A stretch of 64,000 nucleotides of DNA, from contig NZ_PZYX01000003.1 of NCBI RefSeq assembly GCF_003047285.1, positions 1-64,000 on the forward strand, given 5' to 3'. Below are positions 34,635 through 44,260 of this stretch, one piece after another. Numbering within the stretch: the stretch's first letter is position 1; every line of letters starts with the position of its first letter. This stretch comes from Nocardioides allogilvus. Lineage in GTDB: Bacteria; Actinomycetota; Actinomycetes; Propionibacteriales; Nocardioidaceae. The translations under genes were made by a program, and so were the position numbers. Below the pieces are notes generated by a model. That model saw only the letters and a list, made by a program, of their open reading frames with translations, was not told the origin of the DNA and searched no databases.

Positions 34635-34843
34635 TGACACAGATGTGCCGAAAATTTCCGGCGGCCCGTCAGGCGGATGACACACGTGTGCGGAGATCTC
34701 GCGCCGACCTGGCGGGCACGTGACACAGGCGTGCCGATTCCCAGCACGCCTGTGTCATCCAGGGGCCGGGTCGGACGAAGATTTCCGCACGCCTGTGTCA
34801 TCCAGGGGCCGGGTCGGACGAAGATTTCCGCACACGCGTGTCA
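34635..34843. repeat. Six-unit 43-bp inverted repeat array
   Basis: TGACACNNNNGTGC motifs occur at 34635, 34678 and 34721 on the plus strand and, inverted, at 34744, 34787 and 34830. Spacing is exactly 43 bases within each set of three. The central pair, TGACACAGGCGTGC and GCACGCCTGTGTCA, forms a perfect 14-bp hairpin with a 9-base loop. The two complete inverted units (34744-34786, 34787-34829) are identical over all 43 bases. The array fills most of the 303-base gap between two divergent TetR genes. Confidence 0.88.
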
Positions 34844-34851
34844 TCGAGCGG

Positions 34852-34869
34852 GGTTAGCGAGCGATAACC
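34852..34869. promoter_or_regulatory. TetR-type operator upstream of the plus-strand TetR gene
   Basis: GGTTAGCGAGCGATAACC, an 18-base palindrome with one mismatched pair, ends 7 bases before ATG 34877. It shares GGTTANCGNNCGNTAACC with the operator at 33872. This suggests that the regulator encoded here controls itself and the carboxylase operon. Confidence 0.7.
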
Positions 34870-34876
34870 TCAACGC

Positions 34877-35506
34877 ATGACGAGCCGGGCGGGGAGCGAG
34901 CCGAGCACCCCCAGCCGGCGCCAGCAGATCCTCGACATCGCCGCGGACCTGTTCGCCCACCGCGGCTTCCACGGCGTCTCCGTGGCCGACCTCGGCGCCG
35001 CCTGCGGCATCTCCGGCCCGGCGCTCTACAAGCACTTCCCCAGCAAGGACGCCGTGCTCGCCGAGATGCTGGTCACGATCAGCGAGCGACTCCTGGCCGA
35101 GGGCACGGCACGCGTGCAGTCCTCGTCGGACGCCGTGTCGGCCATCGAGGCACTCGTCGAGTGGCACATCGAGTTCGCCCTCGAGCACCGCGCGCTCATC
35201 GTCGTCCAGGACCGCGACTGGTCGTCGCTGCCGGACGCCGCCCGTGAGCGGGTGCGCAGCCTGCAGCGTGAGTACGTCGATGTGTGGGCCGACCAGCTCA
35301 AGCGCGCGCACCGCGGCCTGCACACCGACCGGGCCCGAGCGATGGCGCACGCCGCCTTCGGGCTGCTCAACTCCACGCCCCACAGCGGGCTGATCCCGGA
35401 TCGGCAGATGCACGACCTGCTGCGCGAGATGGCGCTCGGCGCCCTGCGCCCACCCGGCCCGGCCGGCACCGGCACCTCCTGGGGAGCCGATAGAGTCGAG
35501 GCATGA
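34877..35506 (+). CDS. TetR family regulator, probable regulator of leucine catabolism
   Basis: 209 residues. HTH: RRQQILDIAADLFAHRGFHG, VSVADLGAACGISGPALYKHFPSKDAVLAEML (classical TetR_N with G-x-A-L-Y-K-H-F). The C-terminal domain is helical and carries no catalytic motif. Two palindromes of one type (33872 and 34852) support autoregulation and control of the carboxylase/HMG-CoA lyase operon, as for TetR regulators of branched-chain amino acid catabolism in other actinobacteria; that link is inferred. Its stop overlaps the ferritin start by 4 nt, so ferritin is co-translated. Confidence 0.88.
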   Translation: MTSRAGSEPSTPSRRQQILDIAADLFAHRGFHGVSVADLGAACGISGPALYKHFPSKDAVLAEMLVTISERLLAEGTARVQSSSDAVSAIEALVEWHIEFALEHRALIVVQDRDWSSLPDAARERVRSLQREYVDVWADQLKRAHRGLHTDRARAMAHAAFGLLNSTPHSGLIPDRQMHDLLREMALGALRPPGPAGTGTSWGADRVEA

Positions 35507-36021
35507 AGCTCAGCGCGAAGCTCGAAGAGGCGTTCAACGCACAGATCACCCTGGAGTTCCAGGCTTCCCTGGTCTATCGCCAGCTCGCCATCGAGCTCGA
35601 GCTCATGGACCTGCCCGGCATGGCGGCCTGGCTGCGCCACCAGGCCGACGAGGAGATCGTCCACGCCAACAAGTTCATCGACCACGTCGCCGACCGCGAC
35701 GGACACCCGGTCATCGGCGCCACCACCGCTCCCAAGGTCACGGTCACCTCGGTGCTCGACGCGTTCAGGTCTGCGCTCGCACACGAGGAGAAGGTCTCGG
35801 AGTCGATCCGCAACCTCTACCGCACCGCCGAGGCCGAGGGCGACCTCGACTCCCGGCCGCTCCTCAACTGGTTCATCGAGGAGCAGGTGGAGGAGGAGGC
35901 GACCGTCAAGGAGATCGTCGGTCGCGTCACGATGATCAACGACGACGGTCCCGGCCTGCTGCGCCTCGACGAGGAGCTCGGCGCCCGCCCGGCCTCGACC
36001 ACCGAGGCCAAGCGGGGCTGA
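35503..36021 (+). CDS. Ferritin
   Basis: 172 residues. Non-haem ferritin fold with ferroxidase ligands: Glu in NAQITLEFQASLVYRQLA (E17-type and Tyr), E-x2-H in QADEEIVHANKFIDHV (Glu50/His53-type), and Glu and Gln in the second helix pair (FIEEQVEEEATVKEIV). It stores iron as a 24-mer in the cytoplasm. It overlaps the TetR gene by 4 nt (ATGA), an unexpected pairing of an iron-storage gene with a catabolic-type regulator. No IdeR/DtxR box was recognised upstream. Confidence 0.94.
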   Translation: MKLSAKLEEAFNAQITLEFQASLVYRQLAIELELMDLPGMAAWLRHQADEEIVHANKFIDHVADRDGHPVIGATTAPKVTVTSVLDAFRSALAHEEKVSESIRNLYRTAEAEGDLDSRPLLNWFIEEQVEEEATVKEIVGRVTMINDDGPGLLRLDEELGARPASTTEAKRG

Positions 36022-36043
36022 CCCAGCCCGGCGCAGTACCCGA

Positions 36044-36718
36044 TCACTCGTCCGCGAGCAGACGGGCGAGGTCCCGCTCTGCGCGCAGGGCCGCCTCCTC
36101 CGCGATCGCCAGGTCGTCGATCTCGTCGTCGACGCCGTCAGCGCGCGGACGCGACTGGCTGAGCGCGTGCAGCCGGGCCAGCACCTCGTCGCGGGCGAGG
36201 CCTCGCAGCTGGAAGAGCACGAACGGGTCGCGCTGGACCAGCCACGCGAGCTGGGTGAGCACCGCCAGCGCGTGCGGACAGGGGTCCAGCCAGGTCTCGC
36301 AGGAGCAGGCAGAGCCCAGCTCGCCGCCGTACGGCAGCAGCTCGACCCCGGCCTCCTCCACCGACTCCACGAACTGGTGGGGCAGGTCGCCCGCCATCAG
36401 TGCCGCGATGCGCCCTGCCTCGGCGGCGATCAGCTCCACCAGCACCGACTGATCGTCGGCGGCCAGCACGGGCACGGTGCCGGTCACGGTGTAGGCGTCG
36501 TCCCCGTCGACGACCGCGGCGACGAACGCGCCCGCGGCGACGGTGATGGCGCCGACGTCGCCGGCCCGCGCGTGGGCGCGGCCGCGCTTCAGCTCCGCGG
36601 CGGAGAAGGCCGCCTCCTCGACCGCCCGGAGGAACGCCTTGCTCCACCAGGTGCTGGGCGCACCACCGCGCCGCGGCGGGAACCGGGGGTGGGTCACTCC
36701 GCCGACGAGCTCAGTCAT
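36044..36718 (-). CDS. SWIM zinc-finger protein
   Basis: 224 residues. The SWIM motif is CSCETWLDPCPHALAV (C-x-C-x6-C-x-H, about residues 145-160). The N-terminal part (STWWSKAFLRAVEEAAF, RGRAHARAGDVGAI) is the region that usually precedes SWIM in actinobacterial partners of SNF2 helicases. The C-terminus is acidic and helical. SWIM domains bind DNA or protein. ATG 36718 overlaps the end of the SNF2 gene by 8 bases, so the two are made together and probably act as a complex. Confidence 0.88.
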   Translation of the reverse strand: MTELVGGVTHPRFPPRRGGAPSTWWSKAFLRAVEEAAFSAAELKRGRAHARAGDVGAITVAAGAFVAAVVDGDDAYTVTGTVPVLAADDQSVLVELIAAEAGRIAALMAGDLPHQFVESVEEAGVELLPYGGELGSACSCETWLDPCPHALAVLTQLAWLVQRDPFVLFQLRGLARDEVLARLHALSQSRPRADGVDDEIDDLAIAEEAALRAERDLARLLADE

Positions 36719-39464
36719 CTTCGGCACCGGGCGTGCGTCGCAGGGTGACGAGGTCGCGCAGGTCGTCGTTGCTCAGCTCGGTCAGCGCGGTCTCACCGCG
36801 CGCAAGCACCGAGTCGGCCAGCGACCTCTTGCGGGCGAGCAGCTCGGCGATCTTCTCCTCGATGGTGCCCTCGGTGATGAAGCGGTGCACCTGCACGGGC
36901 TTGGTCTGGCCGATCCGGTAGGCCCGGTCGGTGGCCTGGTCCTCGACCGCGGGGTTCCACCACCGGTCGACGTGGATGACGTGGTCGGCGCGGGTCAGGT
37001 TGAGCCCGGTGCCGCCGGCCTTGAGCGAGAGCAGGAAGACCGGGGTCTCGCCCTCCTGGAAGCGCGCGACCATCCGTTCGCGCTCGGCGACGGGCGTGCC
37101 GCCGTGCAGGAACTGGTGGGTGACCCCGGCCTTGCTGAGGTGCTGCTCGAGGAGGCGGGCCATGGCGACGTACTGCGTGAAGAGGAGGACGGCGCCGTCC
37201 TCGGCGAGCACCGTGCCGATCAGCTCGTCGAGGAGGTCGAGCTTCTCCGAGCGGCCCGCGAGCTTGGGGTTGGTCTGCTTGAGGAAGTGGGCCGGGTGGT
37301 TGCAGATCTGCTTGAGGCCGGTGAGCAGCTTGAGCACCAGCCCGCGCCGGGTCTCCTCGTCGGCCTCCTCGATGCGGCGCATGCAGTCTCGGACGTAGGT
37401 CTCGTAGAGCACGACCTGCTCGCGGGTCAGGCCGAGCAGGTGGTCGGTCTCGGTCTTCGGCGGCAGCTCCGGCGCGATGCCGGGGTCGGACTTGCGCCGG
37501 CGCAGCAGGAAGGGCCCGATCAGGTCCGCGAACCGCCTGGTCACCGCCGGGTCGACGCCCGCCTCGATCGGCGCGGCCCACACCTTGCGGAACGCGTTGC
37601 GGCTGCCGAGCAGGCCGGGGATCGCCCAGTCGAGGATCGCCCAGAGCTCGGTGAGGTTGTTCTCGACCGGGGTGCCGGTCAGCGCGACCCGGGCCGCGCT
37701 CGGGATCGTGCGCAGCGCTCGCGACGTCGAGGACTGGGCGTTCTTGACGTGCTGCGCCTCGTCGGCGACCACCAGGTCCCACCCGACTCCGGCCAGCGCC
37801 TCGGCGTCACGGCGCATGGTGCCGTACGTCGTGAGCACGAAGCCGTGTTCCGCTGGTTGAGCAGCGAGCGAAGCGAGCGAGTCGGAACCAAGGCCTTCCA
37901 GCGATCGGGCGGATCCGTGGAAGCGGCGCACCGGCACGCCCGGCGCGAACTTGCGGATCTCCGCCTCCCAGTTGCCGAGGAGTGAGGCGGGACAGACCAC
38001 GAGCGTCGGCCCATTGCCGCGGTGCAGGTGCAGCGCGATCACCTGGACCGTCTTCCCGAGCCCCATGTCGTCGGCCAGGCAGGCACCGAGGCCGAGGTCG
38101 GTGAGCTCGGCCATCCACGTGAGCCCCTGGCGCTGGTAGTCGCGCAGGGTGGCGGCGAGTCCGGGGGGTACGGCGACGGGCTCGCCCTTGCCAGCGGCCT
38201 GCAACCGGTCGCGGACCTTGAGCAGGGAGGCGCCCACGATCGCCTCGTGCTCGACCTCCTCGACCGAGACGACGTTGGTCAGCGTCGCGGCCAGCGCGGC
38301 GGCGGGCTGGACGGTGCGGATCATCCGGCGCTTGGCCCGCTTGAGCATCGCGGGGTCGACGACGGTCCAGTTGTCGCGGATCTTGATGATCGGCGTCGCG
38401 GCGCCCGCGAGCTGGTCCATCTCCTCCTCGCTCAGCGCGTCACCGTGCAGCGCGAGCTGCCACTGGAAGCCGAAGAGCGCCTCCGGCCCGAACAACCCGG
38501 TCTGCAGCGCCTCCTCGCGCTGCGGCCCCTTCCGGGCCTCGGTGAGCTCGACCTTCGCGGTGACGTCGCGGTCGAGGTGGCGCGGCCAGAGCACGTCGAC
38601 CCCGGCCTCCTTGAGGGCGGTGACGCCGGAGTCGAGCAGGCTGACGAGCTCGTCGGTGTCGAGGGTCAGCTCGTCGGGCACCCGCAGCTCGAGGAAGCGC
38701 TCCAGCACCGGCCACGCGTCGGCGGCGGCGCGCAGCGCGATGCTGGCGTGGGTGCGGGCCCGGTCGCCGAAGCCGTGGCTCGCGTCGAGACCCGACTCGG
38801 TCCACAGCACGGCGGCGTCGCACACGTGGGCCGCGTTGTCGGAGGCGTGGACCTGGAGGACGATGCGGACGGAGCCGGCGACGAGCTCGTCCTCGTCGGC
38901 CTCGATCCGCAGGGCGATGGAGACGAGCTGGGGACGGTCGTCGCTCGAGCGGGCGCGGGCGCGCGCGACGCGCTCCTGCAGCCGGCGGGTGAAGTCGGGG
39001 TCGACCCGAGGGGCGCGCGGACCCGCCTGTCCCCCGGCGACCGGCGGGCGGCGGGTCGCGATCGGAGCCGCGCGTGGCATCGCGTCCGCCACGGCGTCGA
39101 GCACCGCGCGCACGATCCCCTCGGCCGTCGCCGCGTCGAGCCCGTCATGGGACCGCGCCGCCGCGAGCTGGGTGATCCGGTCCTCGTCGGCGCGCTCGAG
39201 CGCCGCGACCTGCCACGAGAGCCCGCTCGGGTCGGGGCCGAACTTGCCGGCGGCGACCAGCCGCATGCCGAGCAGGGCCGCGCCGCTCAGCAGCGCGACG
39301 CTCGGGTGCAGGTCGTCACGGTTGTGGGCCTTGGTGAGCACCGGCAGCGCGCCCCGGATCGGCAACGCCACGGTGCGCCGCTCGTCGGAGAACTCCACCA
39401 GCCCGTCCCGGGGCGGTTCGGCCGCACGGAAGGTGGCGGGTCCGGTCACGGGCACGAAGCTCAT
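36711..39464 (-). CDS. SNF2/Swi2-family DNA translocase-helicase
   Basis: 917 residues. An N-terminal bacterial-SNF2-associated region is followed by the ATPase core: Q-like RDYQRQGLTWM, Walker A CLADDMGLGKTVQVIALHL (about residue 468), DEAH-type LVVADEAQHVKN, motif III ALTGTPVENNLTELW, and the second lobe with GTGLNLTRADHVIHVDRWWN and QATDRAYRIGQ. Probably remodels protein-DNA complexes or helps repair. Between Walker A and the DEAH box, GLGSDSLASLAAQPAEHG is encoded by a dispersed repeat. It is coupled to the SWIM gene downstream. Divergent from glutathione peroxidase. Confidence 0.94.
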   Translation of the reverse strand: MSFVPVTGPATFRAAEPPRDGLVEFSDERRTVALPIRGALPVLTKAHNRDDLHPSVALLSGAALLGMRLVAAGKFGPDPSGLSWQVAALERADEDRITQLAAARSHDGLDAATAEGIVRAVLDAVADAMPRAAPIATRRPPVAGGQAGPRAPRVDPDFTRRLQERVARARARSSDDRPQLVSIALRIEADEDELVAGSVRIVLQVHASDNAAHVCDAAVLWTESGLDASHGFGDRARTHASIALRAAADAWPVLERFLELRVPDELTLDTDELVSLLDSGVTALKEAGVDVLWPRHLDRDVTAKVELTEARKGPQREEALQTGLFGPEALFGFQWQLALHGDALSEEEMDQLAGAATPIIKIRDNWTVVDPAMLKRAKRRMIRTVQPAAALAATLTNVVSVEEVEHEAIVGASLLKVRDRLQAAGKGEPVAVPPGLAATLRDYQRQGLTWMAELTDLGLGACLADDMGLGKTVQVIALHLHRGNGPTLVVCPASLLGNWEAEIRKFAPGVPVRRFHGSARSLEGLGSDSLASLAAQPAEHGFVLTTYGTMRRDAEALAGVGWDLVVADEAQHVKNAQSSTSRALRTIPSAARVALTGTPVENNLTELWAILDWAIPGLLGSRNAFRKVWAAPIEAGVDPAVTRRFADLIGPFLLRRRKSDPGIAPELPPKTETDHLLGLTREQVVLYETYVRDCMRRIEEADEETRRGLVLKLLTGLKQICNHPAHFLKQTNPKLAGRSEKLDLLDELIGTVLAEDGAVLLFTQYVAMARLLEQHLSKAGVTHQFLHGGTPVAERERMVARFQEGETPVFLLSLKAGGTGLNLTRADHVIHVDRWWNPAVEDQATDRAYRIGQTKPVQVHRFITEGTIEEKIAELLARKRSLADSVLARGETALTELSNDDLRDLVTLRRTPGAEDD
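37851..37890. repeat. Dispersed repeat, copy D (inverted), inside the SNF2 gene
   Basis: CGCTGGTTGAGCAGCGAGCG then AAGCGAGCGAGTCGGAACCA; reverse orientation to the other copies. It encodes G-S-D-S-L-A-S-L-A-A-Q-P-A in frame in the SNF2 ATPase core, and uses a different frame of the repeat than the carboxylase beta insertion. Confidence 0.83.
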
Positions 39465-39598
39465 GCACTACCTCCACCCCTCACCGACCGCGCCCGCCGG
39501 GCTTGCGCGGGCACGAAGGAGGCTAACGGGCGAGACCGACAACGAGTTCCCTCGAGTGGAACTTCAGGTGCGCCCTCCGTCCGGCTAGCCTCGCCTCC

Positions 39599-40087
39599 AT
39601 GAGCATCCTCGACGCCCCCCTCGCCCGCCTCGACGGCACCCCCGGCACCCTCCGCGACCTCACCGGCGGCCAGCCGGCGCTGCTGGTCAACGTCGCCAGC
39701 AAGTGCGGCCTGACGCCGCAGTACTCCACCCTCGAGCAGCTGCAGGCGACGTACGCCGATCGCGGCTTCACCGTCGTCGGCCTGCCGTGCAACCAGTTCG
39801 GCGGTCAGGAGCCGGGCAGCAGCGAGGAGATCGCGGAGTTCTGCTCGTCGACCTACGGCGTGAGCTTCCCGATGTCGGAGAAGGTCGAGGTCAACGGCGA
39901 GGGCCGCCACGAGATCTACTCGCAGCTCGTCGAGACGCCCAACGAGAAGGGCGAGAGCGGCGACGTGCAGTGGAATTTCGAGAAGTTCCTGGTCGACGCC
40001 GACGGTGTCGTGGTGGCGCGCTTCAACCCCGGCGTCGAGCCCGACGACGCGCTGGTCACCGGCGGGATCGAGTCGCTGCTCGGCTGA
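39599..40087 (+). CDS. Glutathione peroxidase family (thioredoxin-type) peroxidase
   Basis: 162 residues. GPx motifs: LLVNVASKCGLTPQYSTLEQL (peroxidatic Cys, about residue 38; Cys, not selenocysteine), GLPCNQFGGQEPGSSEEI (Gln of the tetrad, possible resolving Cys) and VQWNFEKFLVD (Trp-Asn). It reduces hydroperoxides, most likely with thioredoxin or mycoredoxin, since actinobacteria lack glutathione. TAGCCT about 8 bases before ATG 39599 suggests a leaderless transcript. Divergent from the SNF2 gene. Confidence 0.94.
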   Translation: MSILDAPLARLDGTPGTLRDLTGGQPALLVNVASKCGLTPQYSTLEQLQATYADRGFTVVGLPCNQFGGQEPGSSEEIAEFCSSTYGVSFPMSEKVEVNGEGRHEIYSQLVETPNEKGESGDVQWNFEKFLVDADGVVVARFNPGVEPDDALVTGGIESLLG

Positions 40088-40128
40088 TCAGGCCGGCGCC
40101 GCGGGCGTGACCAAGCGCACCGCGATAA

Positions 40129-40155
40129 TGATTGGATAGTTGCCAACGTCAATCA
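40129..40155. promoter_or_regulatory. Possible operator ahead of the DHA2 exporter
   Basis: TGATTG (40129-40134) and CAATCA (40150-40155) are inverted half-sites 15 bases apart, with a small GTTGCCAAC dyad inside. The stretch is AT-rich and lies 14 bases upstream of GTG 40169, as expected for a MarR/TetR site. No regulator gene is adjacent. Confidence 0.35.
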
Positions 40156-40168
40156 ATAACCTTGCCGG

Positions 40169-41758
40169 GTGACTACCGACATCCAGAGCCAGCCCGGCCA
40201 GACCGGCCCCGCTGAGAACAGTGACAAGCTCGACAAGAGCGTCCTGATGGTTGCGGGCGTCGTCGTCCTCGGCGCCATCATGTCCATCCTCGACATCACC
40301 GTCGTCTCCGTCGCGCTGAACACCTTCCAGGAGGAGTTCGACGCCACCGCGGCCGCGGTCGCGTGGACGATGACGGGCTACACCCTGGCCCTCGCGAGCG
40401 TCATCCCGCTCACGGGCTGGGCTGCCGACCGCTTCGGCACCAAGCGGCTCTACCTCCTCGCCGTCCTCCTCTTCACCGCCGGCTCGGTGCTCTGCGCAAC
40501 CGCGACGTCGCTGGAGATGCTGGTGCTCTACCGCGTCCTCCAGGGCCTCGGTGGCGGCATGCTGATGCCGCTCGGCATGACGATCCTGACCCGCGCCGCC
40601 GGCCCGGAGCGCATCGGTCGCGTCATGGCCGTGCTCGGCATCCCGATGCTGCTCGGCCCGATCTTCGGCCCGATCATGGGCGGCGCCCTGATCGACTCCG
40701 TGTCGTGGCACTGGATCTTCCTGATCAACCTGCCGATCGGCATCGGCGCGATGGTCTATGCCTGGATCGTGCTGCCGAAGGACGACGTCGAGCCGTCGGA
40801 GACCTTCGACTGGCTCGGCATGCTGCTGCTCTCCCCGGGTCTGGCCGCGTTCTTGTACGGCGTCAGCTCGATCCCCGAGCACGGCACCGCGATGGCCCGC
40901 GAGGTCATGGTCCCGATGGTGCTCGGCATCGTGCTGATCGTCGCCTTCGTGCCGTGGGCCCTGGCCAGGCGCAACCTGCACCCGCTCGTCGAGCTGCGCC
41001 TGTTCAAGAACAAGGACATGACCGTGGCCGTGCTCGCGATGATGCTGTTCGCGATCGCATTCTTCGGCGCCTCGCTGCTCTTCCCGCTCTACTTCATCCA
41101 GGTCCGTGGCGAGGACGCCCTCGGCGCCGGCCTGCTCCTGGCCCCGCAGGGCATCGGCGCGATGATCACCATGCCGATCGCCGGGATCCTGGCCGACAAG
41201 ATCGGCCCCGGCAAGATCGTGCTCGTCGGCATCACCGTCATCACGGTCGGGATGGCGATGTTCACGCAGATCGGCGCGGACACGTCCTACCCCTACATGC
41301 TCGCCGCGCTGTTCATCATGGGCCTGGGCATGGGCGGCACGATGATGCCGATCATGACCGCCGCCCTCGCGACGCTCACCGCGCACAACGTGGCCCGCGG
41401 CTCGACCCTGCTCAACATCACCCAGCAGGTCGCCGCGTCGATCGGCACCGCGCTCTTCTCGGTGATCCTCACCAACGAGCTGGTCAAGAGCGACGCCGTC
41501 GCGCAGGCGGGTGCGGTCAACGCCGCCGCCGAGGGCAGCGACGATCCCAACGTCATCGCCCAGGCCGCGCAGTCGCTCGGCATCGACCCCGCCTCGCTGC
41601 AGGCGCTGTTCGCCCGGGCCACCGAGGACATGGCGTCGTCGTTCGCAACGGTCTTCATCGTCGCGACCTTCCTCGTCGCCTGCTGCCTGGTGCCGGCGGC
41701 GTTCCTGCCCCGCAAGAAGGTCGCGCCCGTCGACCCGGCCGCGATGATCGGTCACTGA
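40169..41758 (+). CDS. DHA2 (EmrB/QacA) family MFS drug exporter
   Basis: 529 residues from GTG 40169, about 14 membrane helices. Family motifs: LDITVVSVALNTF (motif D1 in TM1), GWAADRFGTKRLYL (motif A), VLQGLGGGMLMPLGMTIL (motif B), and PRxxG-like GIPMLLGPIFGPIMGGALID (motif C, antiporter signature). Proton-driven export of hydrophobic cations or drugs across the cytoplasmic membrane; substrate not inferable. Short cytoplasmic N-terminus. Convergent with the RecQ gene. Confidence 0.93.
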   Translation: MTTDIQSQPGQTGPAENSDKLDKSVLMVAGVVVLGAIMSILDITVVSVALNTFQEEFDATAAAVAWTMTGYTLALASVIPLTGWAADRFGTKRLYLLAVLLFTAGSVLCATATSLEMLVLYRVLQGLGGGMLMPLGMTILTRAAGPERIGRVMAVLGIPMLLGPIFGPIMGGALIDSVSWHWIFLINLPIGIGAMVYAWIVLPKDDVEPSETFDWLGMLLLSPGLAAFLYGVSSIPEHGTAMAREVMVPMVLGIVLIVAFVPWALARRNLHPLVELRLFKNKDMTVAVLAMMLFAIAFFGASLLFPLYFIQVRGEDALGAGLLLAPQGIGAMITMPIAGILADKIGPGKIVLVGITVITVGMAMFTQIGADTSYPYMLAALFIMGLGMGGTMMPIMTAALATLTAHNVARGSTLLNITQQVAASIGTALFSVILTNELVKSDAVAQAGAVNAAAEGSDDPNVIAQAAQSLGIDPASLQALFARATEDMASSFATVFIVATFLVACCLVPAAFLPRKKVAPVDPAAMIGH

Positions 41759-41773
41759 CCGGGCGGCGGTGGG

Positions 41774-43885
<2,112 letters not shown>

Positions 43886-43952
43886 GGGGCCCTGTCTACC
43901 AGCCGCCACGGACACCCTCGTCGTTCGTCGGACCGCGACCACGCAGTGGCAC

Positions 43953-43965
43953 CTTTGCGCCAGCG
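43953..43965 (+). promoter_or_regulatory. CTTTGCGCNNGCG motif upstream of the small exported peptide
   Basis: CTTTGCGCCAGCG, followed by CGATGGGG, 103 bases before ATG 44068. The same 13-base pattern followed by GAGGGG precedes the bacteriocin gene at 45966, with nearly the same distance to the start (112). It is a candidate binding site for the adjacent LuxR-type regulators or an alternative-sigma promoter. Confidence 0.5.
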
Positions 43966-44067
43966 CGATGGGGCCAGATCGAAACCCTGTTCGCTCGCGG
44001 TCCGCGCCGACAGGGTTGCGGTGTGGGCCGCCACCGGGCGGCCCCGCCGATGGGGGAGGACCCAGCC

Positions 44068-44232
44068 ATGACTCGCTCCGCACGCTCGTTCGCCGCACTT
44101 CTCGCCACCGCCATGCTCGTCGGCGCCGGGGCCGGGGCGCTCGCCCTCGACGCCCCGGACGACGCGACCCGGGACGGCCTCGTCCAGGTCGCCGGCAGCG
44201 CCGATGGCTCGGACGCCTTCGACTGGGAGTGA
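44068..44232 (+). CDS. Small exported acidic peptide
   Basis: 54 residues from ATG 44068, with GGGGGAGGA 8 bases upstream. Signal peptide TRSARSFAALLATAMLVG ending near GALAL, then an acidic mature part of about 27 residues (DAPDDATRDGLVQVAGSADG then SDAFDWE). No Cys. An upstream in-frame ATG at 44023 would precede the strong ribosome-binding site and is not preferred. It shares an upstream motif with the bacteriocin gene and faces the two LuxR-type regulator genes; it could be a signal or accessory peptide of that locus. No family recognised. Confidence 0.6.
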   Translation: MTRSARSFAALLATAMLVGAGAGALALDAPDDATRDGLVQVAGSADGSDAFDWE

Positions 44233-44260
44233 TCCGCGACGCTCCGGGAGGGCTGCGCGG

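Noticed and set aside
33887..34801. Longer TetR protein starting at 34801
   Set aside because: The extra N-terminus is translated repeat units and leader; the HTH domain is complete from ATG 34573.
34635..34843. CRISPR array
   Set aside because: Regular 43-bp period, but the conserved part is only 14 bases, two units are identical including the would-be spacer, orientation inverts at the centre, and no cas genes are near.
44023..44067. Longer start for the small exported peptide
   Set aside because: ATG 44023 would put a charged stretch before the signal peptide; GGGGGAGGA directly precedes ATG 44068.
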